Below are positions 25,086 through 34,142 of a stretch of 64,000 nt of DNA, one piece after another. This DNA is from Lyngbya confervoides BDU141951 (GTDB lineage Bacteria > Cyanobacteriota > Cyanobacteriia > Thermosynechococcales > Thermosynechococcaceae), in NCBI RefSeq assembly GCF_000817775.3, contig NZ_JTHE03000013.1, positions 1-64,000 of the forward strand. The letters are read 5' to 3'. The notes under the pieces are model-generated. The model was not told the DNA's origin, did not search any database, and worked only from the letters and a program-made list of their open reading frames with translations. The translations under genes were made by a program, and so were the position numbers. Position 1 is the first letter of the stretch, and the number at the start of each line of letters is the position of its first letter.

Positions 25086-25283
25086 ATGACCTTAGAAACT
25101 ATGGATATCGTGCTATTAGATGTCTCTGCTGCTTCTCATTTTCCCTATGCGGCAGTTGCAACCTTGGTAGTCGGCTTTATTGCAGCGGTCACTCTCGGCT
25201 CCATTGCCTGGTACAACTCAAAGCGGCCTGTGGGTTGGAAGGATAAGGAGCGTCCCGACTTTGTGCCCAAGATTGACAAATAG
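25086..25283 (+). CDS. psb35: Psb35-like photosystem II assembly protein
   Basis: A 65-residue protein with one membrane helix (about 21-43, YAAVATLVVGFIAAVTLGSIAW) followed by the conserved stromal end YNSKRPVGWKDKERPDFVP. This pattern matches, from memory, the small cyanobacterial protein Psb35 (Ssl2148 in Synechocystis), which stabilises the CP47 assembly module and its high-light-inducible partners during photosystem II assembly. The helix and conserved tail are seen directly; the name is by recognition and not by alignment. Single gene, with free space on both sides. Confidence 0.62.
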   Translation: MTLETMDIVLLDVSAASHFPYAAVATLVVGFIAAVTLGSIAWYNSKRPVGWKDKERPDFVPKIDK

Positions 25284-25431
25284 GCATTTTCCACTGTCGT
25301 CAGCAATTAGCTTTTCTCTCCTTAATTAACCCACTCGGTTGTCTACAGCGCTCTCCAGCCTGCTGATAGATAGCCGATTTTATTTCAAGGAGGGGCATGC
25401 TTGCATTTTTTATTTAATCAGGTGAGTTAGA

Positions 25432-26913
25432 ATGTCCCTCGAAAACGGTGTCATGATGCAGTTTTTCCACTGGTATACGCCTGCCGATGGCGGCCTGTGG
25501 AACGAGATAGCGAGCAAAGCAGCGGAGCTTGCTCAAAAAGGAATTACCGCGCTCTGGCTTCCCCCGGCCTATAAGGGCATAGCAGGCGGGTATGATGTCG
25601 GCTATGGAGTCTACGACATGTATGACCTGGGCGAATTTGACCAGAAGGGGTCGGTGCGGACCAAGTACGGGACCAAGGAGGAGTACCTGGCAGCGATCGC
25701 CGCTGCTCACGAGGCAGGCATTCAAGTCTATGCCGATGTGGTGCTGAATCATCGCATGGGGGCCGATCACGCCGAGGAAGCCGAGGCCACCCCCATGAAT
25801 CCCCACAACCGCCATGAACCCTTGGGCGAAATGCGCAAGGTCAAAACCTGGACCCACTTCACCTTTCCAGGCAGAAATAAGGCCTATTCCGATATGGAGT
25901 GGCACTGGTGGCACTTTGATGCCGTGGACTATAGCGCCTACGATGACGAACTGGATGCCGTTTTTTTGTTTAAAGATAAGCAGTTCGACGAGCAGGTGGA
26001 CCTAGAAAAAGGGGCTTACGACTACTTGATGGGCTGCGACCTGGATATGGAAAATCCTGAGGTCCGGGAAGAACTAAAGCGGTGGGGAGCATGGTATGTG
26101 GAAACCACCGGGATCGATGGGTTTCGTTTTGATGCCGTCAAGCATGTGAAGGCCGGCTTTTTTCCGGAGTGGCTGAATCATTGCCGTAGCACTGCCAAGC
26201 GAAATCTATTTGCCGTTGGGGAATATTGGTCTTACGAGATTGAGGCGCTGCACCACTTTATTAAACTGGTGAATGGCGATGTCATGCTCTTTGATGCCCC
26301 CCTGCACTACAACTTCTGTGAAGCCAGCAAGGCGGGAAATGCCTACGACATGCGCCAAATTTTTGATAACACCCTGGTTCAGCACCAACCTGCCCTGGCG
26401 GTAACCCTAGTGGACAATCACGATTCCCAACCGCTTCAGGCCTTGGAATCTGTCGTTGAAAGCTGGTTCAAGCCCCTGGCCTACGCGCTGATTTTACTGC
26501 GCTCAGAAGGCTATCCCTGCATTTTCTATGCGGATTACTACGGCGCCCACTACGAGGATCACGGGAACGATGGTCAAGAGTATGAAATCTGGCTGGATTC
26601 CCACCAATGGCTGATTGACCAATTCCTGGCCGCCCGCCATAGTCATGCCTACGGCGACCAGTATGATTATTTCGATCATGCAAACACGGTGGGGTGGACC
26701 CGTTTGGGCGATTCGGATCATCCTGGAGGCATGGCTGTGCTGTTAAGCAATGGTGATGCCGGTCAAAAGTGGATGGAGGTCGGCGTCCCCAATCAGAGCT
26801 ATTATGACGTTACCGAGCACATTGACCAAATTGTCACCACAAACGACGAAGGCTGGGCTCAATTCCACTGTCCGCCAGGTTCGGTGTCCGTGTGGCTACC
26901 GAAGGAGGGATAA
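25432..26913 (+). CDS. Cytoplasmic alpha-amylase, GH13
   Basis: A 493-residue alpha-amylase without signal peptide, of the intracellular GH13 subfamily 5 type (like E. coli AmyA and liquefying Bacillus enzymes). Catalytic residues are D234 (GFRFDAVKH), E264 (AVGEYW) and D331 (VDNHDS), and conserved region I is DVVLNHR. It hydrolyses internal alpha-1,4 bonds of glycogen or released maltodextrins. It lacks a carbohydrate-binding module. About 150 bases upstream separate it from the Psb35-like gene. Confidence 0.93.
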   Translation: MSLENGVMMQFFHWYTPADGGLWNEIASKAAELAQKGITALWLPPAYKGIAGGYDVGYGVYDMYDLGEFDQKGSVRTKYGTKEEYLAAIAAAHEAGIQVYADVVLNHRMGADHAEEAEATPMNPHNRHEPLGEMRKVKTWTHFTFPGRNKAYSDMEWHWWHFDAVDYSAYDDELDAVFLFKDKQFDEQVDLEKGAYDYLMGCDLDMENPEVREELKRWGAWYVETTGIDGFRFDAVKHVKAGFFPEWLNHCRSTAKRNLFAVGEYWSYEIEALHHFIKLVNGDVMLFDAPLHYNFCEASKAGNAYDMRQIFDNTLVQHQPALAVTLVDNHDSQPLQALESVVESWFKPLAYALILLRSEGYPCIFYADYYGAHYEDHGNDGQEYEIWLDSHQWLIDQFLAARHSHAYGDQYDYFDHANTVGWTRLGDSDHPGGMAVLLSNGDAGQKWMEVGVPNQSYYDVTEHIDQIVTTNDEGWAQFHCPPGSVSVWLPKEG

Positions 26914-27057
26914 GGGATAGATTTGGGCAAAGCGCCCTTGAAGAGGGGGGGGTAGGGATTGGATCTGGATCGATCCTGCAGTCAAAAATCTATTGCAGAT
27001 CCATGACCGATCAATTTATTAAGTTCACCCTTAAGGAGATGGAAATACGCTTGGCTG

Positions 27058-28248
27058 ATGATACAACCTACCCCGAGCCGCATTCTAGCTGTAGATGACT
27101 CGTCCGATAATCTGCTGCTCATTGAAACTCTTCTAGAAGATCTAGAAGAGTACCAACTGCACTGCGTCGATAGCGGCCCTGCTGCTCTGGAATCCATTCT
27201 GGCTTGTCCCCCAGACTTGATTTTGCTGGATGTGATGATGCCAGACATGGATGGCTATGAAGTGACCCGGCAAATCCGGGAGTGGACGAACTTGGGGTTT
27301 ATTCCAATTTTGCTTTTAACCGCCCATCGCCAGGCGGATGTGGCTGTGGGCCTAGATGCAGGTGCCGATGACTTTATTCGTAAGCCCTTTAAGGTGGAAG
27401 AGTTCATGGCTCGCATTCGCTCCTTACTCAGGCTTAAGCACAGCATCGATCAGCAAGAAAAGGTTTTGCGCCAGCGGGATGACTTTGTTGCCCGACTGAC
27501 CCATGATCTTAGAACACCGCTCATTGCAGCCAACCGCGTCCTAGAATTTTGCAGTCGGGGAACCTACGGAAACACGGTAGAGGAGATTCGTCCCCATATT
27601 CAGGGGGTGGTTGATAACAATCAGCAGCTGTTACACATGGTCAATACGCTGCTGGAAGTTTACCGCCATGAAGCCAATCGGAAAAAGTTAACTCGGGTTC
27701 GCCTGGATGTGCGTGAGGTGCTAAAGGACGTCACGCAACAGCTCACCCCCTTAGCAGAAGATAAACAGATTAATCTGGAGCTATCTTGCAACCAAGAGTT
27801 ACTGGCAGAAAACTCCCAGGGATTTGAGCTAATGGGCGATCGCATTGAATTAAACCGCGTGTTCACAAACCTGGTGGGCAACGCGATTAAGTTTACCAAT
27901 GCTGGATCAATTCACCTGCGGGTGGATCGCCAGCGGGCAGGGCAGATTGATCCTGACCTTCGTCCCGAGGCCAAGGCCGAGGAATATGTGGTGGTGTCTG
28001 TCACGGACACCGGCGTTGGCATTCCCCCAAGGGAACTAGAAACCATCTTTGATTGGTTTCGCCCCGGTGCCCATGTCAATTCCGGGAGTGGCCTAGGGCT
28101 CCATCTTTCCCAACGGATTGTACAACTGCATCAGGGCAGCATTGACGTCACTTCTCGCCTGGGTGAGGGGACCACCTTCCAGGTGTACCTCCCCTCCTTG
28201 ACCTCCTCCTCCCTACAAAACCTTTCCACCTGTTCCGAAGCGCGCTAG
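27058..28248 (+). CDS. RR-HK hybrid: active receiver plus histidine kinase
   Basis: A 396-residue soluble protein with the same build as the one at 11621. The receiver is complete: D13-D14, phospho-acceptor D58 (LILLDVMMPDMDG), T in LLTAH and K109 in FIRKPF. HisKA follows with H149 in RLTHDLRTPL, then HATPase_c with NLVGNAIKFTN, DTGVGIP and GLGLHLS. An AAGGAG lies about 20 bases upstream of the ATG, further than usual. It follows the amylase gene by about 145 bases; a shared function is not evident. Confidence 0.92.
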   Translation: MIQPTPSRILAVDDSSDNLLLIETLLEDLEEYQLHCVDSGPAALESILACPPDLILLDVMMPDMDGYEVTRQIREWTNLGFIPILLLTAHRQADVAVGLDAGADDFIRKPFKVEEFMARIRSLLRLKHSIDQQEKVLRQRDDFVARLTHDLRTPLIAANRVLEFCSRGTYGNTVEEIRPHIQGVVDNNQQLLHMVNTLLEVYRHEANRKKLTRVRLDVREVLKDVTQQLTPLAEDKQINLELSCNQELLAENSQGFELMGDRIELNRVFTNLVGNAIKFTNAGSIHLRVDRQRAGQIDPDLRPEAKAEEYVVVSVTDTGVGIPPRELETIFDWFRPGAHVNSGSGLGLHLSQRIVQLHQGSIDVTSRLGEGTTFQVYLPSLTSSSLQNLSTCSEAR

Positions 28249-28303
28249 CGTAACGGTACAGGGCACAAACCCGCCTCAGGTGGGCAGTAGAATAGCAAGT
28301 AGT

Positions 28304-28369
28304 GGCCAAGTCATGGCCAAGTCATAGCTAAGTCATGGTCAAGTCATGGTCAAGTCATGGCTAAACCAT
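28304..28369. repeat. Six tandem 11-base repeats (GGCCAAGTCAT-like)
   Basis: Six units of 11 bases, GGCCAAGTCAT, GGCCAAGTCAT, AGCTAAGTCAT, GGTCAAGTCAT twice and GGCTAAACCAT, lie between the RR-HK gene and the DUF4157 gene. They extend into the doubtful upstream part of the latter frame, which supports a later start for that gene. Confidence 0.9.
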
Positions 28370-28444
28370 GGCCACCTAGTCGCAACCAGATCGACATCGG
28401 CAAGAGACCTAAGGCTGCGAACCAAGTCAGCGGGAGGGATGAGC

Positions 28445-29701
28445 ATGGGCCGGTTAGCATTAAAACAGAAGGTAGCCTCTCCTCAGTCTCCGGATCGCCG
28501 CGCCAGGCGGGGACAGGCTCCAGTTCCACCCAGATCATCGGTTCCTCTCCCGAAGGGGAGCTTCTGGGACTGGGAAGGAAGCCTTAACGGTTCGAGGGCT
28601 TCCCTGGGGCTATGGCCGGGACTGCAGGCCCGATTTGGCCGATCTCTGGGGGCTGACTTTTCTCAGGTGCGCCTGTTTCCCAATCACCCGGAGGTGACCG
28701 AACCGCTCCAGGCCAAAGCCGTGACCCAAGGCCAGAGGATTTACTTTCACCCCGGCCAGTTTCGCCCCGGCACAGTTGAGGGCGATCGCCTCCTGGCCCA
28801 CGAGCTGGCCCACACTCTGCAAACCCGCGATCAGCCTGAACAATCTCCACGGCAGGGAATCTCCCTAAGCCAATCCAGCGAAGCCCTGGAGCGCAATGCT
28901 GACGCCCTGGCCCAGGGGGCATCGGTCTCGATCCGACCCGCGCCTGCCGGACTGCTGCTGCGATCGCCCTTTGAGGGCGAAACGCCCACAGCGCACGCTC
29001 GGCGAGAGCGCCTGATTCAAGCCATTGACCACGCAATGCAAAATATTCTGAGCCTGCTGCGCACTGGCAGTCTGGTGGCCAACGCCGAGGTCGTCACGGT
29101 AGAAAACGGCGTCCAGGGAGTGTCGATCTATCCCGGATCTCCTGGGGCCATTTTTGTCAGCTACCACGATCGCGATGCTCGGCTGCGCCGCATTGTGCGA
29201 TCGCTCATGGTTCTGGCAAGGCAATATCGCACTGCCCCAATTCCGCCTGAATTTGCGCCGCCAATCCCCTCCCCCGCATCAGAGTCTACCCCCGCATCGA
29301 GCCGGGTTTATTCCTCGGAAATTCAGCGCAGATCTGGCAGCATCGTCTATGGGGGAAGGACAGCCGAGTGGGCCGATCTGCAGGGGGCCTACGGGCGCTA
29401 CCAGATTGCCCAGGGACAGGAGGGCCAAGCCTTTGACGCGGACTGGATCTATCTCAATCCTGATTTACAACGGGTACCGGGTGCGGCCCGAGGGGCACCG
29501 CGCATCGGGAACGGCATTCCCACCGGGGCCTACAGAGTGGTCCCAGATATTGAGCAGGACCCCCTGCGCTACTGGCCTTTGACGGGGTTTGACCCCATTC
29601 CCCCAGGTAGCGTCATTGTGGAATTCTGGCACGATGACTTTGGCTATTACTATCTGCATCGCGGTCGACGCATTGATGTCCCTAGTCCCTGGGCTCCCTG
29701 A
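28445..29701 (+). CDS. DUF4157 protein with HELAH motif and unknown C-terminal domain
   Basis: A protein of about 418 residues without signal peptide. Residues 50-130 form a DUF4157 (eCIS core) domain: LQARFGRSLGADFSQVRL, a GQRIYFHPGQF segment and the zinc-protease-like LLAHELAHTLQ with H119, E120 and H123. The middle is helical with LIQAIDHAMQNILSLLRT. The C-terminal 120 residues (VYGGRTAEWADLQGAYG and GSVIVEFWHDDFGYYYLHRG) match no domain I know. DUF4157 is common in cargo or toxins of extracellular contractile injection systems and in self-processing exported proteins. The start at 28445 has GGGAGGG six bases upstream; the frame is open to 28346, but that part comes from the 11-base repeats. 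A cell-wall peptidase gene follows. Confidence 0.75.
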   Translation: MGRLALKQKVASPQSPDRRARRGQAPVPPRSSVPLPKGSFWDWEGSLNGSRASLGLWPGLQARFGRSLGADFSQVRLFPNHPEVTEPLQAKAVTQGQRIYFHPGQFRPGTVEGDRLLAHELAHTLQTRDQPEQSPRQGISLSQSSEALERNADALAQGASVSIRPAPAGLLLRSPFEGETPTAHARRERLIQAIDHAMQNILSLLRTGSLVANAEVVTVENGVQGVSIYPGSPGAIFVSYHDRDARLRRIVRSLMVLARQYRTAPIPPEFAPPIPSPASESTPASSRVYSSEIQRRSGSIVYGGRTAEWADLQGAYGRYQIAQGQEGQAFDADWIYLNPDLQRVPGAARGAPRIGNGIPTGAYRVVPDIEQDPLRYWPLTGFDPIPPGSVIVEFWHDDFGYYYLHRGRRIDVPSPWAP

Positions 29702-29995
29702 GACAGAGTTAGGCCCCCTTGACAAGGGATTGTATGATAATTGGGTTTTCTCATGGCCCGTTGACCGGGGTTGACCGTAGCTGTCCAACCTAAGAGTGAT
29801 TCAACTTAGGATCGTTCAGTTTAGAGTAATTCAACTCAAAGTGATTCAACTCAAAGTGATTCAACTCAAAGTGATTCAACTCAAAGTGATTCAATTTAGA
29901 GTTGTTCAACCAGTAGTTGCCACCCTTAGGGTCCTGACCCTTTCGGTTGTACCCTTGGTCGCTGTTCCCCTTGCTGCCTAGCCCCATGGATCTCT
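29702..29995. other. Intergenic region filled by a 15-base repeat array
   Basis: Between the DUF4157 gene and the M23 peptidase gene. Most of it is the 15-base repeat array at 29790-29909. The two short open frames that cross it (one per strand) are periodic because of the repeats and are not accepted as genes. Confidence 0.6.
29790..29909. repeat. 15-base tandem repeat array (CTCAAAGTGATTCAA)
   Basis: Four perfect copies of CTCAAAGTGATTCAA at 29835-29894, flanked by about four degenerate copies (such as TTTAGAGTAATTCAA). The perfect centre and decayed edges look like an array that grows from the middle. Confidence 0.9.
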
Positions 29996-31135
29996 ATGTC
30001 TCGACCTAAGCGCCTTTTATTAGGCATCACCCTGGCATTAAGCAGCCTCCCTGTATCACCCGCCATTCCATCCACCTCGGCTAGCCCCTTTGGAGAAAAG
30101 GCGGTGGATCAGACTCGGTTTATTGCCGTTGCGGCCCCCATTGGAGATGGATCATCCCATCAGTTACTCATTCTGGAGCAGGTCTCTAATCAACGGGCCT
30201 GCTGGCGCGAACAGGGGGTCAACCCAACCCTGGTGGAGCCGTTGTTAACGCAATTTAATTTTGCAGGCATCTGTGGCCGTAGTTTGGATGCCAACGGCTA
30301 TTCGATTCGGATTGCCGGTCAGGAACTGGGCCTAAGCTACCGCCTGCGAATTCGCAGACAAGAGGGAAATCTTTTGCTGGTGGGGGTACCGGACAGTCCC
30401 CGCTACTCGGAACTTCTCCTGGGGAGCACCAGGGGCGAAACAAACTCCTTTGCTAAAATTTTTCTCAATTCTGGCTGGGAATTTACTAAACGCACCTTTG
30501 GATATCAAACCCTGGGACATATCTACCTCTCCAATCCCGCCTTGAGCACCGTTAGTGCGCTGCCAAGGGATTTCCAAGCGTCCAGCCGGGTCATCTCCGA
30601 TACTCCGCATCTGTCCGAGGGAAGATTAAGCGTGAGTTCCCAGACCTCCAGACAGTTTGGGGCGGCTGTCCCCCCCGGACCAGATCAAGGGTCCTTGCGC
30701 CCAAGCAATCTGGCCTACCAGCCCCCGCTGCGCCGGGGAAACATACCCTACGGAAATCCGACGCGGGGCCAAACCATCATCTCCTCTCTCTTTGGCAAAA
30801 GACCCAATCCCTTTGGCAGCGGTACGGTGTTTCACAAAGGCATGGACTTATCAGGACCCAACGGAACACCCATCATCAGCACCGGGGCAGGCAGGGTCGT
30901 GAAGTCGAAAAAAGCCGGAGCCTACGGAAACCACGTTATGATTGACCACGGAAACGGCTTTAGAACCCTCTATGCCCATCTGTCCAATCGAGCCGTCCAG
31001 GAAAATCAAGCGGTGAGACGAGGGCAGATTATTGGCTCTCTAGGCAGTAGTGGTCGCACCACCGGGCCTCATCTTCACTATGAAATCCACCACAAAGGCG
31101 AGGCCATTGATCCCAAACCCTATGTATTAGATTAG
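29996..31135 (+). CDS. Exported DUF3747 and M23 (LytM) peptidase
   Basis: A 379-residue protein. A signal peptide (LLLGITLALSSLPVSPAIP) is followed by a DUF3747 domain at about 35-190 (LLILEQVSNQRACWREQG, FNFAGICGRSLDANGYSIR, GHIYLSN). A low-complexity linker leads to a C-terminal M23 peptidase domain (about 265-379) with zinc-site pieces HKGMDLSGPNGTP and GPHLHYEI and the strand VMIDHGNGFRTLYAHLS. M23 enzymes cut peptidoglycan cross-bridges; DUF3747 is a cyanobacterial domain that may anchor or regulate the enzyme. It ends nine bases before the P-type ATPase gene, which suggests joint transcription. Confidence 0.9.
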   Translation: MSRPKRLLLGITLALSSLPVSPAIPSTSASPFGEKAVDQTRFIAVAAPIGDGSSHQLLILEQVSNQRACWREQGVNPTLVEPLLTQFNFAGICGRSLDANGYSIRIAGQELGLSYRLRIRRQEGNLLLVGVPDSPRYSELLLGSTRGETNSFAKIFLNSGWEFTKRTFGYQTLGHIYLSNPALSTVSALPRDFQASSRVISDTPHLSEGRLSVSSQTSRQFGAAVPPGPDQGSLRPSNLAYQPPLRRGNIPYGNPTRGQTIISSLFGKRPNPFGSGTVFHKGMDLSGPNGTPIISTGAGRVVKSKKAGAYGNHVMIDHGNGFRTLYAHLSNRAVQENQAVRRGQIIGSLGSSGRTTGPHLHYEIHHKGEAIDPKPYVLD

Positions 31136-31144
31136 GTCACAGCG

Positions 31145-33898
31145 ATGACGCAATCACCGCCCCGTTCCTATCACGCCTTGTCTGTCCAAGAGGCCATCGT
31201 GCAGTTGGGCAGTTGTAAAGAAAGCGGCTTGACGTCCGAAGAAGTAGCCCGTCGTTATGAGCAGTATGGCTGGAACGAATTGCAGTTTCAGCCGGGAAAA
31301 CCGGCCTGGATCAGGTTCTTGCTGCAATTCAATCAGCCACTCCTGTATATTTTGATCCTAGCGGGCGTTGTCAAGGCCTTCCTGGGATCCTGGACCAATG
31401 CATGGGTCATCTGGGGCGTGGCGCTGATTAACGCCATCATTGGCTATGTGCAAGAGGCCAAGGCAGAAGGGGCGATCGCCTCCCTGGCCAAGGCCGTCAT
31501 TACCGAAACGACGGTTCTGCGGGAAGGGCAACCCCTCCCCATTCCCTCGCGGGATTTGGTACCGGGAGACATCGTCCTGCTCACCTCCGGCGATAAGGTG
31601 CCCGCCGATTTACGTCTGCTGCGAACGCGCAACTTACAGGTGGATGAATCTGCGCTGACGGGGGAATCCTTGCCCGTGGAAAAGTCTCTCCCGGCAATTG
31701 CAGAACAGACTCCCCTCGCAGAACGGCACAATATGGCCTATGCGGGCAGCTTTGTCACCTTTGGCCAGGGCCAGGGGATGGTGGTAGCCACCGCCAATGC
31801 CACGGAGATGGGGCAAATTTCCCGGTCCCTGGAAAATCGCGTTAGCCTGAGTACCCCGCTCACCCGCAAGTTTGAAAAGTTCAGCCGAACCCTGCTCTAT
31901 GGCATTTTAGTCCTGGCAGCCTTCACCTTTGTGGTGGGGTTAGGGCAGGGAGAATCCTGGATTGACATGTTTGAAGCGGCGGTGGCCCTGGCCGTCAGTG
32001 CTATTCCAGAAGGGTTGCCCGCTGTGGTGACCATCACCTTAGCCATTGGCGTGAACCGCATGGCCCAGCAACATGCAATCATTCGCAAACTTCCAGCTGT
32101 GGAAGCCCTAGGCAGTGCCACGGTGATTTGTTCTGATAAAACCGGAACCTTGACGGAAAACCAGATGACGGTTCAGGCCCTCTACGCCGGGGGGCAGCAC
32201 TATCGCGTCAGTGGTGGGGGCTACAGTCCCAAGGGGGAGATGACCCGGATAGACAACGGCAATGAGATACCCCTCGATGCGGTGGATTTGCCCCTAGCCC
32301 TGGCCCAATGCCTCAGGGCCGGTATTCTCTGCAACGACGCCCAGCTCAAACAAACCGGGGCCGATTGGTCGGTGGTGGGCGACCCCACGGAGGGAGCCTT
32401 GATTACCGTAGCAGAAAAGGTCGGGCTGAGCCAGGCAGGGCTTGCGAATGCAACCCCGCGCATGGATGCCATTCCCTTTGAGTCTGAGTATCAGTACATG
32501 GCAACGCTGCACGATGATCAGCCGCGGCTGATCTATGTGAAGGGATCGGTGGAGGCCCTGCTGCGTCGGTGTACCCAAATGCTTGATGCCCAGGGCCAAG
32601 CTAGGGGACTGGATGCGACCTCGATTCAACGGGAAGTGGATGCCATGACCGCGCAGGGGCTAAGGGTGCTGGCCTTTGCGCAAAAAGCAGCAGCCCCCCA
32701 TCAGCACGCCATTGACCATGAGGATATTGCCACCGATCTGGTGTTTTTGGGCTTGCAGGGCATGATTGATCCGCCCCGGCCCGAGGCGATCGCAGCGGTT
32801 CACGCCTGCCAATCGGCGGGAATTCAGGTCAAGATGATTACGGGCGATCACATCGGCACCGCCCAGGCTATCGCGCAGCGGATGGGAATTCAAACCGATG
32901 CAGGCGTAGTTGCCTTTACGGGGCAGCAGTTGGCTCAGATGAGCGACCTTGATCTGCACGATGCGGCCGTCGAGGGATCTGTCTTTGCCCGAGTGGCCCC
33001 CACCCAAAAGCTGCAGCTGGTCAAAGCGCTTCAGTCGAGCGGCAACATCGTGGCCATGACTGGAGATGGAGTGAACGATGCCCCGGCTCTGAAGCAAGCA
33101 GATATTGGGATTGCCATGGGCAAGGGCGGAACAGAAGTCGCCCGCGAGTCGGCGGCCATGTTGCTGACCGACGATAATTTTGCCTCCATCGAAGCAGCAG
33201 TGGAGGAGGGCCGCACAGTTTATCAGAATTTGCGAAAGGCGATCGCCTTTTTACTGCCCGTTAATGGGGGAGAATCGATGACCATCCTGCTCAGCGCTCT
33301 GCTGGCGAGGGATTTGCCCATTCTTTCCTTGCAGGTGCTTTGGTTGAATATGATTAATTCAATCACCATGACGGTGCCCCTTGCCTTTGAACCCAAGTCG
33401 CCGGGGTTAATGCGGCAGCCCCCGCGCGATCCCAGTGAGCCCTTACTCACACCAAGGCTGTTCCGCCGCATTTTAGTGGTTTCGGTATTCAATTGGATTC
33501 TCATTTTTGGCCTCTTTGAATGGGCGCGCACCACCACGGGGGAGGTTGCGGTGGCTCGAACCATGGCGATTCAAGCCCTCGTGGCTGCCCGAATTGTATA
33601 TTTGATCAGCATTAGCCAGCTGGGGAAAAATCTGGGTCAATTCTGGCGGGGTCGAGTTCAGGGGGTGGCCGATGGATCAATGTTGCTTTTGGGACTGGCC
33701 ACGGCGATTGTCCTGCAGGTTTTATTCAGTCAGTGGAGCGTGATGAATACCCTGTTTGCCACTGCGCCCCTGACCGGACCGCAAGGGCTGATTTGCCTGG
33801 CGCCCATGCTCCCGATGATTCCCCTGAGTCTGTGGGTGAACCGCCTTGATCCTCCCCAGGCTAATTCTGCAAAGGTCCGACTCAGCCCTGGGGGCTAG
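31145..33898 (+). CDS. P-type cation-transporting ATPase (P2A/P2-like)
   Basis: A 917-residue ion pump. The order is an N-terminal cation-ATPase domain, TM1-2 (about 60-105), actuator domain with LTGES, TM3-4 with the ion-site IPEGLPAV, phosphorylation site D331 (CSDKTGTLTENQ), the nucleotide domain with KGSVEALLRRC, the hinge MTGDGVNDAPALKQADIGIAMG, and TM5-10. IPEGLP together with the type-2 ends resembles Ca-ATPases (PacL) and the Pma1-type pumps of cyanobacteria; the transported ion cannot be fixed from motifs alone. It begins nine bases after the M23 peptidase gene. Confidence 0.92.
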   Translation: MTQSPPRSYHALSVQEAIVQLGSCKESGLTSEEVARRYEQYGWNELQFQPGKPAWIRFLLQFNQPLLYILILAGVVKAFLGSWTNAWVIWGVALINAIIGYVQEAKAEGAIASLAKAVITETTVLREGQPLPIPSRDLVPGDIVLLTSGDKVPADLRLLRTRNLQVDESALTGESLPVEKSLPAIAEQTPLAERHNMAYAGSFVTFGQGQGMVVATANATEMGQISRSLENRVSLSTPLTRKFEKFSRTLLYGILVLAAFTFVVGLGQGESWIDMFEAAVALAVSAIPEGLPAVVTITLAIGVNRMAQQHAIIRKLPAVEALGSATVICSDKTGTLTENQMTVQALYAGGQHYRVSGGGYSPKGEMTRIDNGNEIPLDAVDLPLALAQCLRAGILCNDAQLKQTGADWSVVGDPTEGALITVAEKVGLSQAGLANATPRMDAIPFESEYQYMATLHDDQPRLIYVKGSVEALLRRCTQMLDAQGQARGLDATSIQREVDAMTAQGLRVLAFAQKAAAPHQHAIDHEDIATDLVFLGLQGMIDPPRPEAIAAVHACQSAGIQVKMITGDHIGTAQAIAQRMGIQTDAGVVAFTGQQLAQMSDLDLHDAAVEGSVFARVAPTQKLQLVKALQSSGNIVAMTGDGVNDAPALKQADIGIAMGKGGTEVARESAAMLLTDDNFASIEAAVEEGRTVYQNLRKAIAFLLPVNGGESMTILLSALLARDLPILSLQVLWLNMINSITMTVPLAFEPKSPGLMRQPPRDPSEPLLTPRLFRRILVVSVFNWILIFGLFEWARTTTGEVAVARTMAIQALVAARIVYLISISQLGKNLGQFWRGRVQGVADGSMLLLGLATAIVLQVLFSQWSVMNTLFATAPLTGPQGLICLAPMLPMIPLSLWVNRLDPPQANSAKVRLSPGG

Positions 33899-34142
33899 AA
33901 CAGAGGATTTAATAGAGATATTGTTCGTTCCTGGTGGGGGTCTAACCGGGATTCTCCGCCTGGGAAATTGGCGGAAAGGCAGGCAATCTCTGGGGCAATC
34001 CCAGGACGTTCCCTCTCCATTCTCTAGCGTTTGGGTGGAGAGAATGCCACACTGGAACGGTAAATTGAGTGAATCAGGTCCGTAGATCTGACCCTTGGTG
34101 TTCCCTGGATCCCCCCTGTAGAAGACAACCCAATAGATCCCA

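Noticed and set aside
29790-29987. Periodic short frames (LNHFE-type and VIQLK-type) across the 15-base array
   Set aside because: The 15-base unit keeps frames open on both strands by chance; no ribosome site. Also not a CRISPR array because there are no unique spacers.
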